From contig URNB01000041.1 in the NCBI GenBank assembly GCA_900549055.1, positions 1 to 15,192 of the forward strand: a stretch of DNA of 15,192 bases, in the 5' to 3' direction. The position numbers were made by a program, and so were the translations under genes. Shown here piece by piece: positions 1 through 6,903 of the stretch. Position 1 is the first letter of the stretch; each line of letters begins with the position of its first letter. The notes beneath the pieces were generated by a model, which had not been told where the DNA came from, searched no databases, and saw nothing but the letters and a program-made list of their open reading frames with translations. Origin of the DNA: an uncultured Oscillospiraceae bacterium. GTDB taxonomy: Bacteria; Bacillota; Clostridia; Oscillospirales; Acutalibacteraceae.

Positions 1-947
1 AAATCGCCGTCCGGCGCGTAGCGGTCGACTGCCGCCGTCCCGCGGACGGCGCTGCCGTGTTTGTCCATCGCCGGACCGCCGACGCAGCTTCCCACGCAGG
101 CGGACATCTCGATGAAGCACTTTTTCAGCCCGCCCTCGCAGATCTCGCGCAGCGCGCGGACGCAGTTGTCGATGCCGTCGACGGTGATGTAGGTGTAGTC
201 GGCCGCGCGGCGCTCCATCGAGCGCAGGATGCCGCCCGTCGTCGGGAACAGGCGCGCCTTGCCGCCGGCTTCGGCGTCGGGCGCGGCCTCGACCGTCACG
301 CCTGCGCCTTCCATCCACGCGGTCAGTTCCTCGAAGGTCAGCGCGAAATCGACGGCGCCGGGATACTGCGCCGCTTCGTCCTTCTTCGAGATGCAGGGGC
401 CGATGAAAACCGCCGCCGCGTCGGGATGGAGCGCCTTGAGCGCTTTGCAGTGCGCCTGCATCGGGGAAACGACGTCGGCCAGATACGGCAAAAGCTGCGG
501 GTAATACTTCTGAATCAGCAGGTTAACAGAGTGACAGCAGGAGGAAATTAAAATATTGCGCTCATCCTCGTTCAGCAGTCTTTCATATTCGCGTTTTACT
601 ATGGTAGCCCCAACGGCGGTCTCCTCTGCATCGGCAAAGCCGAGCTTTTGAAGCGCGGCCTTTAATTCCTTAAAGCCAACGCCGTCATAGTTTGCTATAA
701 ACGATGGGGCAACGCTTGCGATTACGGGAGCGCCCGAGTCTATAAGCACCTTTACGCGCTCGGTCTCATCGGCTATCTCCTTTGCGTTCTGCGGACATAC
801 CACAAAGCACTGACCGCACAGAATACACTCGTTTCCGACAATATTCGCCTGATTTCCCGAAAATCTGATAGATTTCACCGGACAGTGCCGAATACATTTA
901 TAACAGTTTTTGCAGTTGGATTTTTTCAGCTTTAAAAATTCCGACAT
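1..947 (-). CDS. Sensory-type [FeFe]-hydrogenase with N-terminal 2[4Fe-4S] ferredoxin domain, C-terminus cut by window edge
   Basis: This frame stays open from an ATG at 947 to the left edge (315 codons, no stop), so the C-terminus is missing. Residues 12-22 (C12, C15, C18, C22) and 41-51 (C41, C44, C47, C51) are two [4Fe-4S] motifs. An H-cluster domain follows: L1 is SSCCH (C137, C138), L2 is GPC (C185) followed by KKDE, and L3 is C284-x3-C288. These keep the cluster ligands but differ from the catalytic consensus TSCCPxW/MPCxxK, as in the putative sensory group C/D hydrogenases. Members of those groups often carry a PAS or phosphatase output domain after the H-cluster domain; that part would lie outside the window. 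AAAGGA lies 13 nt before the ATG, somewhat far, but no closer start is evident. The gene begins 20 nt after the 77-residue ferredoxin gene. Base composition changes sharply inside the frame near 470-560 (see findings). The hydrogenase assignment is firm; the sensory role is inferred. Confidence 0.88.
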   Translation of the reverse strand, partial: MSEFLKLKKSNCKNCYKCIRHCPVKSIRFSGNQANIVGNECILCGQCFVVCPQNAKEIADETERVKVLIDSGAPVIASVAPSFIANYDGVGFKELKAALQKLGFADAEETAVGATIVKREYERLLNEDERNILISSCCHSVNLLIQKYYPQLLPYLADVVSPMQAHCKALKALHPDAAAVFIGPCISKKDEAAQYPGAVDFALTFEELTAWMEGAGVTVEAAPDAEAGGKARLFPTTGGILRSMERRAADYTYITVDGIDNCVRALREICEGGLKKCFIEMSACVGSCVGGPAMDKHGSAVRGTAAVDRYAPDGD

Positions 948-967
948 AGCGAAAGGTCAGTCCTTTC

Positions 968-1201
968 TTATTTTAATATGTATTCTTCAAAAAAGGATTT
1001 TGCGGTTTCCGGGGATACCGAGTAAAGCTCGCCGTCCACCGTAACGCAAACGCCCTGCTGACAATTGCCCATGCAGAAGGTTCCGCCGAGCTCCACTCTG
1101 TCGCTCAGTTTGTTTTCGGCTATAAGGCGCTGAAACTCCTCAACAACCTGCCTTGAGCCTTTTAGATGACATGAGCTCCCGATACATACTGTTACTTTCA
1201 T
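968..1201 (-). CDS. Small thioredoxin-fold [2Fe-2S] ferredoxin (NuoE C-terminal-like)
   Basis: This 77-residue protein carries the thioredoxin-like [2Fe-2S] pattern C6-x4-C11 near the N-terminus and C43-x3-C47 in the middle, the same arrangement as the C-terminal half of NuoE/HydC. It has no further domain and no signal peptide, so it is a cytosolic single-cluster electron carrier or adaptor. GGAGG lies about 10 nt before the ATG. It sits 20 nt upstream of the sensory-type hydrogenase gene, which suggests it passes electrons to or from that protein. It could be co-transcribed with adhE and the kinase gene upstream. The fold assignment is confident; the partner is inferred from neighbourhood only. 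Confidence 0.85.
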   Translation of the reverse strand: MKVTVCIGSSCHLKGSRQVVEEFQRLIAENKLSDRVELGGTFCMGNCQQGVCVTVDGELYSVSPETAKSFFEEYILK

Positions 1202-1230
1202 TTTCTGTTTTCCTCCGTTTTATATTTTGA

Positions 1231-1265
1231 CCGTATTCCGGAAGCGGAAAGCTCCCGGAATACGG
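1231..1265 (-). other. Intercistronic hairpin between kinase and ferredoxin genes
   Basis: CCGTATTCCGG (1231-1241) pairs perfectly with CCGGAATACGG (1255-1265). After one A/C mismatch the stem continues for three more pairs (1243-1245 with 1251-1253), closing on the loop GGAAA. The structure starts 5 nt after the kinase stop codon in the transcribed (minus) direction. What follows it on that strand is TCAAAATATAAA, not a T-run, so it is not a standard intrinsic terminator. It may be a processing site, an mRNA-stabilising element or a weak attenuator. Confidence 0.55.
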
Positions 1266-1270
1266 GCTGG

Positions 1271-2020
1271 TTACTGATAATCAACCACTCCCGCCCACGA
1301 GAGCAGCATTTCGCGTTCCTCGGAGTTCCCCTTGACCGACTGCGAGGCGGCGACGATAGGCAGCCATTTTTCGATATACTGCCGTGAAACTCCGCTTTTT
1401 TTGCAGAAAAGCTTTATATATTTTTCGGCGGCATCATCCTTTTTTTCAAGACGGAAAAGAAGATATGTCCTTGCCGCGTCTGCTGACGCATTGCCCCGGG
1501 TCGCGTGCGCCCAGTCTATAATATACGGCTTTCCGCTGTCGGTTATTATAACATTCGAGGGGTTAAAGTCCCCGTGGCAGACCTTGTCATGCCGCGGCAT
1601 GCCCTCAAGCCGTGTGTGCAGGTCGTAGCGGGTGGCGGCGTCGATATCCGCCATATCGATCTTACGGTTCATTTTATCCTTAAGCTTTGTGAGCAGGGGG
1701 GCTTTTTTAGAGTGAATTTCCGCCTGAATATCCACAAAGCGTTCGAGATATTCGTCTGCTTTATCGGGGCTTTCTTCCATCAGCTGCGAAAGTGTTTTGC
1801 CGCTTATATACTCGCTGATAATTGCCCATTTGCCGTCCTCGGTCGTAACGCCGAGAATTTTCGGTATATTAAGCCCTGTTTCCTCAATTCGCGCCTGATT
1901 CAGCGCTTCGTTCAGTATATCCGCCTTGGAATACCCGTTTTCAAATACCTTTATTACGCGTCCGCCGTCCTTATATACCGTTTTACCGGTGCGAACCGCA
2001 ATTATTTTATCAAGCTTCAT
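1271..2020 (-). CDS. Aminoglycoside phosphotransferase-like small-molecule kinase
   Basis: This 249-residue protein has the protein-kinase-like fold of the APH/choline kinase superfamily. A VIKVF segment with K24 matches the ATP-binding lysine, with a likely partner glutamate near residue 38. HGDFNPSN (149-156) is the catalytic Brenner motif, with D151 as catalytic aspartate and N156 as metal ligand. IIDW (167-170) supplies the second metal-binding aspartate, D169. It resembles the phosphotransferase-enzyme-family proteins annotated only as 'phosphotransferase' in many clostridia, and the substrate cannot be read from the sequence. There is no reason to call it a resistance gene. It starts 19 nt after adhE behind AGGAAAGGGG, so it is probably in the adhE operon. 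Its role beside a fermentation enzyme is unknown. Confidence 0.85.
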   Translation of the reverse strand: MKLDKIIAVRTGKTVYKDGGRVIKVFENGYSKADILNEALNQARIEETGLNIPKILGVTTEDGKWAIISEYISGKTLSQLMEESPDKADEYLERFVDIQAEIHSKKAPLLTKLKDKMNRKIDMADIDAATRYDLHTRLEGMPRHDKVCHGDFNPSNVIITDSGKPYIIDWAHATRGNASADAARTYLLFRLEKKDDAAEKYIKLFCKKSGVSRQYIEKWLPIVAASQSVKGNSEEREMLLSWAGVVDYQ

Positions 2021-2039
2021 ATTTCCGTCCCCTTTCCTG

Positions 2040-4655
2040 TTATATTTTTTCGTGTGTGCCGTAATAGGCGTTCAAATACATCTGCTTTATCTCGCCCATC
2101 AGCGGGTAGCGCGGATTCGCTCCCGTGCACTGGTCGTCAAACGCCTGCTCAGTCATGCTGTCAAGCCTGTTTAAAAAGTCTTCTTCATCAGGCACATAGT
2201 CGCGTATGGTTTTCTTTATACCGATTTTTTCCTTAAGAGCGTCCAGTGCTGTAATAAGACCCTCAACCTTTTCGTCGTCGGTTTTGCCGCTGAGGTTCAA
2301 ATAATCGGCAATCTCGGCATAACGCGCCTTGGTGTGCGGGTAAGCGTATTGCGGAAAGGTTCCCATTTTTGCGGGACTGTCCGCAGAGTTAAAACGGATG
2401 ACCTCATTCAACATAAGCGCGTTTGCAATGCCGTGGGGCAAATGATGAAAAGAACCCAATTTGTGCGCCATTGAATGGCACACGCCCAAAAACGCATTGG
2501 CAAAAGCCATGCCCGCCATTGTGGCGGCGTTTGCCGTTTTTTCACGCGCCTCTAAGTCGCCCTCGCCGTTTTCATATGCGCGGGGCAGATATTCAAACAT
2601 CATTTTAAGGCTGCGCAGCGCTAAAGAATCGGTATAATCGGTCGCGAGCATTGAGGCGAACGCTTCCATACCGTGCGATACCGCGTCAATTCCCGAGGCG
2701 GCTGTAAGCCCTTTCGGCGCGGACATTTGCAGGTCTGCGTCCACTATTGCCATATCCGGCATAAGCTCGTAATCGGCAAGTGGGTATTTAATGCCGGTAT
2801 CGCTGTCGGTAATGACCGCAAAGGGAGTCACCTCCGAGCCTGTTCCGGCAGAGGTCGGCACGGCTATGAAATAGGTCTTTTCTCCTATTTTCGGGAAGGT
2901 GTAGATACGCTTTCTTATATCCGAAAAACGCATTGCCATATCTGTAAAGTCGGCATCGGGATGCTCATAAAGCACCCACATGATTTTAGCCGCGTCCATT
3001 GCGGAGCCGCCGCCTACCGCTATTATAACATCCGGAGCGAAGTTTGTCATTTGTTCCGCGCCTTTTTTTGCGATATTCAGTGTCGGATCGGGCTCGACCT
3101 CGGAAAATACCGTATAGCTTATTCCGATTTCGTTCAGCTTGTCGGTTATGGGCTTTGTATAGCCGTTGCCATACAAAAAGCGGTCGGTAACTATAAATGC
3201 CCTTTTGCGGGGGTTGATTTCCTTTAATTCTTCAAGCGCTACAGGCAGGCAGCCTTTTTTAATATAAACCTTTTCGGGCGAGCGGAACCAAAGCATATTT
3301 TCTCTCCTCTCGGCAACGGTTTTAATATTAAGCAGGTGCTTTACTCCCACATTTTCGGAAACCGAGTTTCCGCCCCATGAGCCGCAGCCGAGGGTGAGGG
3401 AGGGGGAGAGCTTAAAGTTATAAAGGTCGCCTATGCCGCCCTGCGAGGAAGGTGTGTTTACCAGTATGCGGCAGGTTTTCATGCGTCTTGCAAATTCGGC
3501 TAGCTTTTCTTTCTCGGTAATCGGGTTTAAATATATTGATGAGGTGTGCCCGTAGCCGCCGTCGGCAATTAAGCACTCCGCCTTTGAAAAAGCGTCCTCT
3601 GTATCCTTCGCCTTATACATCGCAAGCACGGGGGAAAGCTTTTCGTGGGCAAATTCCTCTGTCGGCTCTACGCTTTCAACCTCGCCTATCAGTATTTTTG
3701 TGCCGTCCGGCACGCGGACGTCTGCAAGTTCGGCAATGGTTTTCGCCGTCTGACCCACTATTCTTGCGTTCAAAGCGCCGTTTATAATAACGGTTTTGCG
3801 TACCCTTTCGGTTTCTTCACGGTCAAGAAAATAACAGCCGCGTTCGGCAAATTCCTTTTTGACCCTTTTGTATACCTTATCAAGCACTATTACCGATTGC
3901 TCCGACGCACATATCATACCGTTATCAAAGGTTTTGGAATGAATTATAGAGTTTACCGCAAGAGTAATATCCGCCGAGGAATCGATTACCGCAGGGGTGT
4001 TTCCCGCGCCTACGCCTATTGCGGGCTTGCCGCTTGAATATGCCGCACGCACCATGCCCGGGCCTCCCGTGGCGAGGATCATATCCGCCTCCTTCATGAT
4101 GAAATTCGTCATTTCAAGGGAGGGCTTATCTATCCAGACTATGATATCCTCGGGAGCGCCCGCCGCTACCGCCGCCTCAAGCACGGTTTTTGCCGCCTCG
4201 GCGGTAGAGCCCTTTGCACGCGGGTGGGGACTTATTATAATTCCGTTGCGCGTTTTAAGCGCGAGCAGTGTTTTAAAAATTGCCGTGGAGGTCGGGTTGG
4301 TGGTCGGAATGACCGCCGCTATAACGCCGATCGGCTCGGCAATTTCGGTTATGCCGTATTGCTTGTCCTCCTCAATAACGCCGCAGGTCTTTGTATCCCT
4401 GTATGCGTTGTAAATATATTCCGCAGCGTAGTGGTTTTTAATCACCTTATCCTCAACCACGCCCATGCCGGTTTCTTCAACCGCGAGGCGGGCTAACGGA
4501 ATACGCTTTCGATCTGCGGCGGCAGCCGCCGCTTTAAAGATACTGTCCACCTGACTTTGCGAATACTCCGCAAATTTTTTTTGAGCCGCTCTGACTCGTT
4601 CAAGAGCTTTTTCGAGAGCCTCCGCACTGTCAATTACGGGATATATCTCTTTCAT
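2040..4655 (-). CDS. adhE: Bifunctional acetaldehyde-CoA / alcohol dehydrogenase AdhE
   Basis: This 871-residue protein has the usual full AdhE length. It converts acetyl-CoA to acetaldehyde and then ethanol, oxidising two NADH; AdhE proteins typically assemble into cytosolic spirosomes. The N-terminal half (about 1-440) is the CoA-acylating aldehyde dehydrogenase, with catalytic C249 in the segment MICASEQ and a GCGSWGGN motif at 423-430. The C-terminal half (about 455-871) is an iron-dependent alcohol dehydrogenase, with GGGS at 548-551, GTGSEVT at 604-610 and probable iron ligands D657, H661, H727 and H741, by comparison with E. coli AdhE. Both active sites appear intact. AAGGAG lies 8 nt before the ATG, making this start secure. 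A Rex-type operator sits just upstream, implying induction when NADH is high. The kinase gene follows 19 nt later. Confidence 0.97.
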   Translation of the reverse strand: MKEIYPVIDSAEALEKALERVRAAQKKFAEYSQSQVDSIFKAAAAAADRKRIPLARLAVEETGMGVVEDKVIKNHYAAEYIYNAYRDTKTCGVIEEDKQYGITEIAEPIGVIAAVIPTTNPTSTAIFKTLLALKTRNGIIISPHPRAKGSTAEAAKTVLEAAVAAGAPEDIIVWIDKPSLEMTNFIMKEADMILATGGPGMVRAAYSSGKPAIGVGAGNTPAVIDSSADITLAVNSIIHSKTFDNGMICASEQSVIVLDKVYKRVKKEFAERGCYFLDREETERVRKTVIINGALNARIVGQTAKTIAELADVRVPDGTKILIGEVESVEPTEEFAHEKLSPVLAMYKAKDTEDAFSKAECLIADGGYGHTSSIYLNPITEKEKLAEFARRMKTCRILVNTPSSQGGIGDLYNFKLSPSLTLGCGSWGGNSVSENVGVKHLLNIKTVAERRENMLWFRSPEKVYIKKGCLPVALEELKEINPRKRAFIVTDRFLYGNGYTKPITDKLNEIGISYTVFSEVEPDPTLNIAKKGAEQMTNFAPDVIIAVGGGSAMDAAKIMWVLYEHPDADFTDMAMRFSDIRKRIYTFPKIGEKTYFIAVPTSAGTGSEVTPFAVITDSDTGIKYPLADYELMPDMAIVDADLQMSAPKGLTAASGIDAVSHGMEAFASMLATDYTDSLALRSLKMMFEYLPRAYENGEGDLEAREKTANAATMAGMAFANAFLGVCHSMAHKLGSFHHLPHGIANALMLNEVIRFNSADSPAKMGTFPQYAYPHTKARYAEIADYLNLSGKTDDEKVEGLITALDALKEKIGIKKTIRDYVPDEEDFLNRLDSMTEQAFDDQCTGANPRYPLMGEIKQMYLNAYYGTHEKI

Positions 4656-4677
4656 GGCATTTTCTCCTTCGATAAGA

Positions 4678-4695
4678 TTGTTAATATTTTAACAT
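4678..4695. promoter_or_regulatory. Rex (NADH/NAD+ sensing repressor) operator upstream of adhE
   Basis: TTGTTAATATTTTAACAT matches the Rex consensus TTGTTAANNNNTTAACAA at 13 of 14 defined positions; only the last base differs. It overlaps the predicted adhE -10 box, a position suited to repression. Rex releases DNA when bound to NADH, and adhE is a known Rex target in Firmicutes. No rex gene is in the window. Confidence 0.75.
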
Positions 4696-4714
4696 ACTTT
4701 CATGCGGATATGAA
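4686..4714 (-). promoter_or_regulatory. Predicted adhE promoter
   Basis: Read on the minus strand, TTCATA (4714-4709) and TAAAAT (4691-4686) are separated by 17 nt, a plausible vegetative sigma-factor promoter with a weak -35. Transcription would begin near 4679, giving a leader of about 23 nt before the adhE ATG. The -10 box lies inside the Rex operator. Prediction only. Confidence 0.45.
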
Positions 4715-5153
4715 ATGCCTTTAAGCTGAGGAGAACCGAACCGCATACGCCTTGCACACGAAAATTCCCGGTTATATCTTGCCTTGTTTTTTAATGAAAA
4801 GCTTTCTGCCTGTAAGATTCCGCAAAGTTTCTGCCGCCGCATTTTTTCGATCGGCGCAGAACGAATTTACAGGAATACGCGGTATTTCAAAAATCAGTGC
4901 AAGACAGGAGGGGAAATGCGGGGAGCGAAACCGTATGGAGTTCGGCTCTGCTCAGCTTAATACATACCGCTATATATTAAAGAATATATATCAGTATTGT
5001 CATTATATATTTTTTTATGCGAAAAATCAAGGCTATTTGCGGTATTATTTTGTTTTTAAACGCGTAAAAACGTTTCCGAAGCTTTTGCCCGGCATATTTT
5101 TCCGATATTCGGAATATTATTTACTAAATAATGCACGGAGAGAGGAAATAAGG
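4715..5153. other. Non-coding stretch between adhE and the spore-coat gene
   Basis: I find no convincing gene here. The plus-strand frame of the next gene stays open back to an ATG at 4752, but the 134 extra residues show no motif, have unusual composition and include very AT-rich DNA (about 4970-5060). That AT-rich part is the likeliest site for the promoter of the spore gene, but I could not fit a clear sigma-A, sigma-E or sigma-K promoter with correct spacing. A possible 14-codon leader frame at 4916-4960 has an AGGAGG only 4 nt ahead of its ATG; I do not call it a gene. No known riboswitch motif was recognised. Confidence 0.5.
5138..5145 (+). promoter_or_regulatory. Ribosome binding site that fixes the SipL-like start
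   Basis: GAGAGAGG lies 8 nt before the ATG at 5154. The upstream in-frame ATG at 4752 has no comparable site, and the conserved domain begins right after 5154, so this site decides the start. Confidence 0.7.
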
Positions 5154-6680
5154 ATGGAAGAAAAAATAATTAAAACGAGCGTTTTTTTTAACGATACTTT
5201 ATTCAACGAAACCGCAGAGCAGCCGATAGATGTTGACCTTACCCTGCCCGATTACTGCCCGGATATTTCAAAAATTTTCAAATGCCGAGCCTTTGCGGGT
5301 GTTTCCGCGAAGTCCTTAAACGGACGGAATATAACGGTTGACGGCAGCGTTTGCATAACCGTGCTGTATTCTGACGATGAGGGAAGGCTGTGCTCCTACG
5401 AATACCAGTATCCGTTCAGCAAAAACCTTGAAATGAAGGAGGAATGCACGGGCGGAAGCCTTTCGGTGCGGGCAAGGTGCGAGTATGTAAACTGCCGCGC
5501 CGTCACAGGCAGAAAGGTTGATATTCACGGAGCGGTCGGCATTACCGTAAGGGTCTTCAAGCGCAGATCGACGGATATAATATCCGACGCGGACATAAGC
5601 GGAATCGAGCAGAAGTGCGAGAGCGCCCCCGCGACCGTACCGATGGGCTGCTCGGAAAAATACCTGATGATTGAGGAGGATATTCCGATAGGGCAGGGTC
5701 AGCCGTCCGTATGCAGGGTGCTGCGCTACGATGCATGCCCGTGCGTGAAGGAAAGCAAGATAATAAGCGGAAAGATTGTTGTAAAGGGCGATATGTCGGT
5801 AAAAATTCTGTACTGCGCAGAGGAGGGAACGCCGCAGACCGTTAAAACCGTTATTCCGTTCAGTCAGATCGTGGATATGGAGGGCGTGGGGGATTCCTGC
5901 GAGTGCGATACCCGCGCGGATACGGCGTTTCTTGAAATAAAGCCGCGTTTGTCAGAAGGGGAAACAAAGAGCTTTGCGCTCACCGCAAAGCTGCTGCTGA
6001 CCTGCAGCGCCTACTGCGGAAACGATATCGCGGTGATAACCGACGCATTTTCGCGGAAATACCGCATGAGCATGAAAAAGGAAAGCATATGCTTTGAAAA
6101 GATATGCGATACCGTAAGAGAAAATTACAACTGCAAAAAGAGCATTGAGCTTGACGGGCCGACCGCAAAGGTTTACGATATCTGGTGCGATCTGCAGTCG
6201 GTAAGCACAAAATTCGAGACCGAAAGCATGGTGATATGCGGAACGGCGGTAATATGCCTTATAACGGGAGATGAGGAGGACAGAGCTTCATATTTTGAAA
6301 AGGCGGTGGATTTTGAATACAGCTATCCGCTGAACCGCAGCTGCGAGAACCTCAAAAGCGACCCTGAGCTTGAAATACTTTCCTGCGGCTACACCCTGAC
6401 AGGGGCAGAGAGCATGGAGATACGAATAGATATAGGAATAAACGCCTCGATATACGAATGCAGGAAAATGTCGCTTATAACCGATATGGAAACAGATGAA
6501 AACGCCCCTGCGGAGCAGACAGCGAAATGCGCTATGACAATATATTTTACCGGCGACGGTGAATGTGTGTGGGACATAGCAAAGCACTACAACGCGAGCG
6601 TCAAGGAAATAATGAAAATAAATGAACTGGAGGGCGAGTGTCTGCCCGCAGGAAAAATGCTCCTGATACCTGCGCTTTAA
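5154..6680 (+). CDS. sipL: SipL-like spore morphogenesis protein (DUF3794/SPOCS domains plus C-terminal LysM)
   Basis: Starting at 5154 the protein has 508 residues, close to clostridial SipL. The N-terminus (MEEKIIKTSVFFN, then a DLTLPDYCPDI segment) is typical of DUF3794 proteins, and repeated beta-rich SPOCS-type segments fill residues 1 to about 450. Residues about 463-508 form a LysM domain, with a WDIAKHYNASVKEIMKIN core. There is no signal peptide or membrane segment. In Clostridioides difficile SipL works in the mother cell and uses its LysM domain to bind SpoIVA, helping to attach the coat to the forespore. The gene is single, preceded by a ~500 nt non-coding region and followed at once by a strong terminator, so it is expressed separately from the redox operons around it. 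Other DUF3794-LysM proteins exist, so exact orthology to SipL is likely but not proven. Confidence 0.8.
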   Translation: MEEKIIKTSVFFNDTLFNETAEQPIDVDLTLPDYCPDISKIFKCRAFAGVSAKSLNGRNITVDGSVCITVLYSDDEGRLCSYEYQYPFSKNLEMKEECTGGSLSVRARCEYVNCRAVTGRKVDIHGAVGITVRVFKRRSTDIISDADISGIEQKCESAPATVPMGCSEKYLMIEEDIPIGQGQPSVCRVLRYDACPCVKESKIISGKIVVKGDMSVKILYCAEEGTPQTVKTVIPFSQIVDMEGVGDSCECDTRADTAFLEIKPRLSEGETKSFALTAKLLLTCSAYCGNDIAVITDAFSRKYRMSMKKESICFEKICDTVRENYNCKKSIELDGPTAKVYDIWCDLQSVSTKFETESMVICGTAVICLITGDEEDRASYFEKAVDFEYSYPLNRSCENLKSDPELEILSCGYTLTGAESMEIRIDIGINASIYECRKMSLITDMETDENAPAEQTAKCAMTIYFTGDGECVWDIAKHYNASVKEIMKINELEGECLPAGKMLLIPAL

Positions 6681-6681
6681 C

Positions 6682-6722
6682 AAAAACACCCCTGCGGAAT
6701 TTATGTTCGCAGGGGTGTTTTT
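6682..6722 (+). terminator. Strong intrinsic terminator after the spore gene
   Basis: AAAAACACCCCTGCG (6682-6696) and CGCAGGGGTGTTTTT (6708-6722) form an uninterrupted 15-bp stem with an 11-nt loop, starting 2 nt after the stop codon. The stem ends in a T-run on either strand, so it could work in both directions. Confidence 0.92.
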
Positions 6723-6783
6723 ATGCCTTAAATACAGCATATTTTACGGTAATTGCTCCTGCGTTTCGGTATAAATATAAAAA

Positions 6784-6802
6784 TTGTTAAATATTTGTCG
6801 AA
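6784..6802 (+). promoter_or_regulatory. Overlapping candidate Rex half-site and Spo0A box in the hydrogenase promoter
   Basis: TTGTTAA (6784-6790) is a perfect left half of the Rex consensus, but the right half, TTGTCGA (6795-6801), matches at only 4 of 7 positions. Overlapping it, TTTGTCGAA (6794-6802) matches the Spo0A-box consensus TTTGTCRAA exactly. The site ends 7 nt before the predicted -35 box. Either regulator is plausible here; neither is proven by sequence alone. Confidence 0.4.
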
Positions 6803-6808
6803 AAAGTA

Positions 6809-6837
6809 TTTGCAAATGTCTGAATATGTGTTATACT
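6809..6837 (+). promoter_or_regulatory. Extended -10 promoter of the hydrogenase operon
   Basis: TATACT (6832-6837) is preceded by TG at 6829-6830, giving an extended -10 (TGTTATACT). A TTTGCA or TTGCAA element at 6809-6815 gives 16-17 nt spacing. Transcription would start near 6844, leaving a leader of about 60 nt to hydC. Confidence 0.65.
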
Positions 6838-6846
6838 ACATAGGTA

Positions 6847-6877
6847 TATGTTTATTATCATATGTGATAATTACATA
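6847..6877. promoter_or_regulatory. Palindromic operator or leader hairpin just after the predicted transcription start
   Basis: ATTATCATATGTGATAAT (6854-6871) is a perfect 7-4-7 inverted repeat. TATGT (6847-6851) and ACATA (6873-6877) extend the pairing outside it, with a small asymmetric gap. It lies about 10-30 nt after the predicted start site and before the ribosome binding site, so it fits a repressor operator or an RNA hairpin. I cannot assign it to a known regulator. Confidence 0.5.
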
Positions 6878-6903
6878 CAATTAATCGAAGGAGGATTCGT
6901 TTA

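Noticed and set aside
57..551. Long plus-strand open frame (164 codons) in the GC-rich left end
   Set aside because: It is antisense to the hydrogenase frame with Fe-S and H-cluster motifs. GC-rich DNA produces long spurious frames, and it encodes no recognisable domain.
1505..2236. Plus-strand open frame of 243 codons
   Set aside because: It lies antisense to the kinase and the adhE 3' end, both of which have clear catalytic motifs and ribosome binding sites.
4916..4960. Possible 14-codon leader peptide with an AGGAGG
   Set aside because: Spacing to the ATG is only 4 nt, the peptide shows no regulatory codon run, and no attenuator follows it.
4984..5010. Possible sigma-E promoter (GAATATAT ... 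CATTATAT) for the spore gene
   Set aside because: The spacing is about two bases short of the usual 14, and in such AT-rich DNA similar patterns arise easily.
4752..5153. N-terminal extension of the SipL-like protein
   Set aside because: No motif, AT-rich and low-complexity translation, and no ribosome binding site at 4752, whereas 5154 has a good one directly before the conserved domain.
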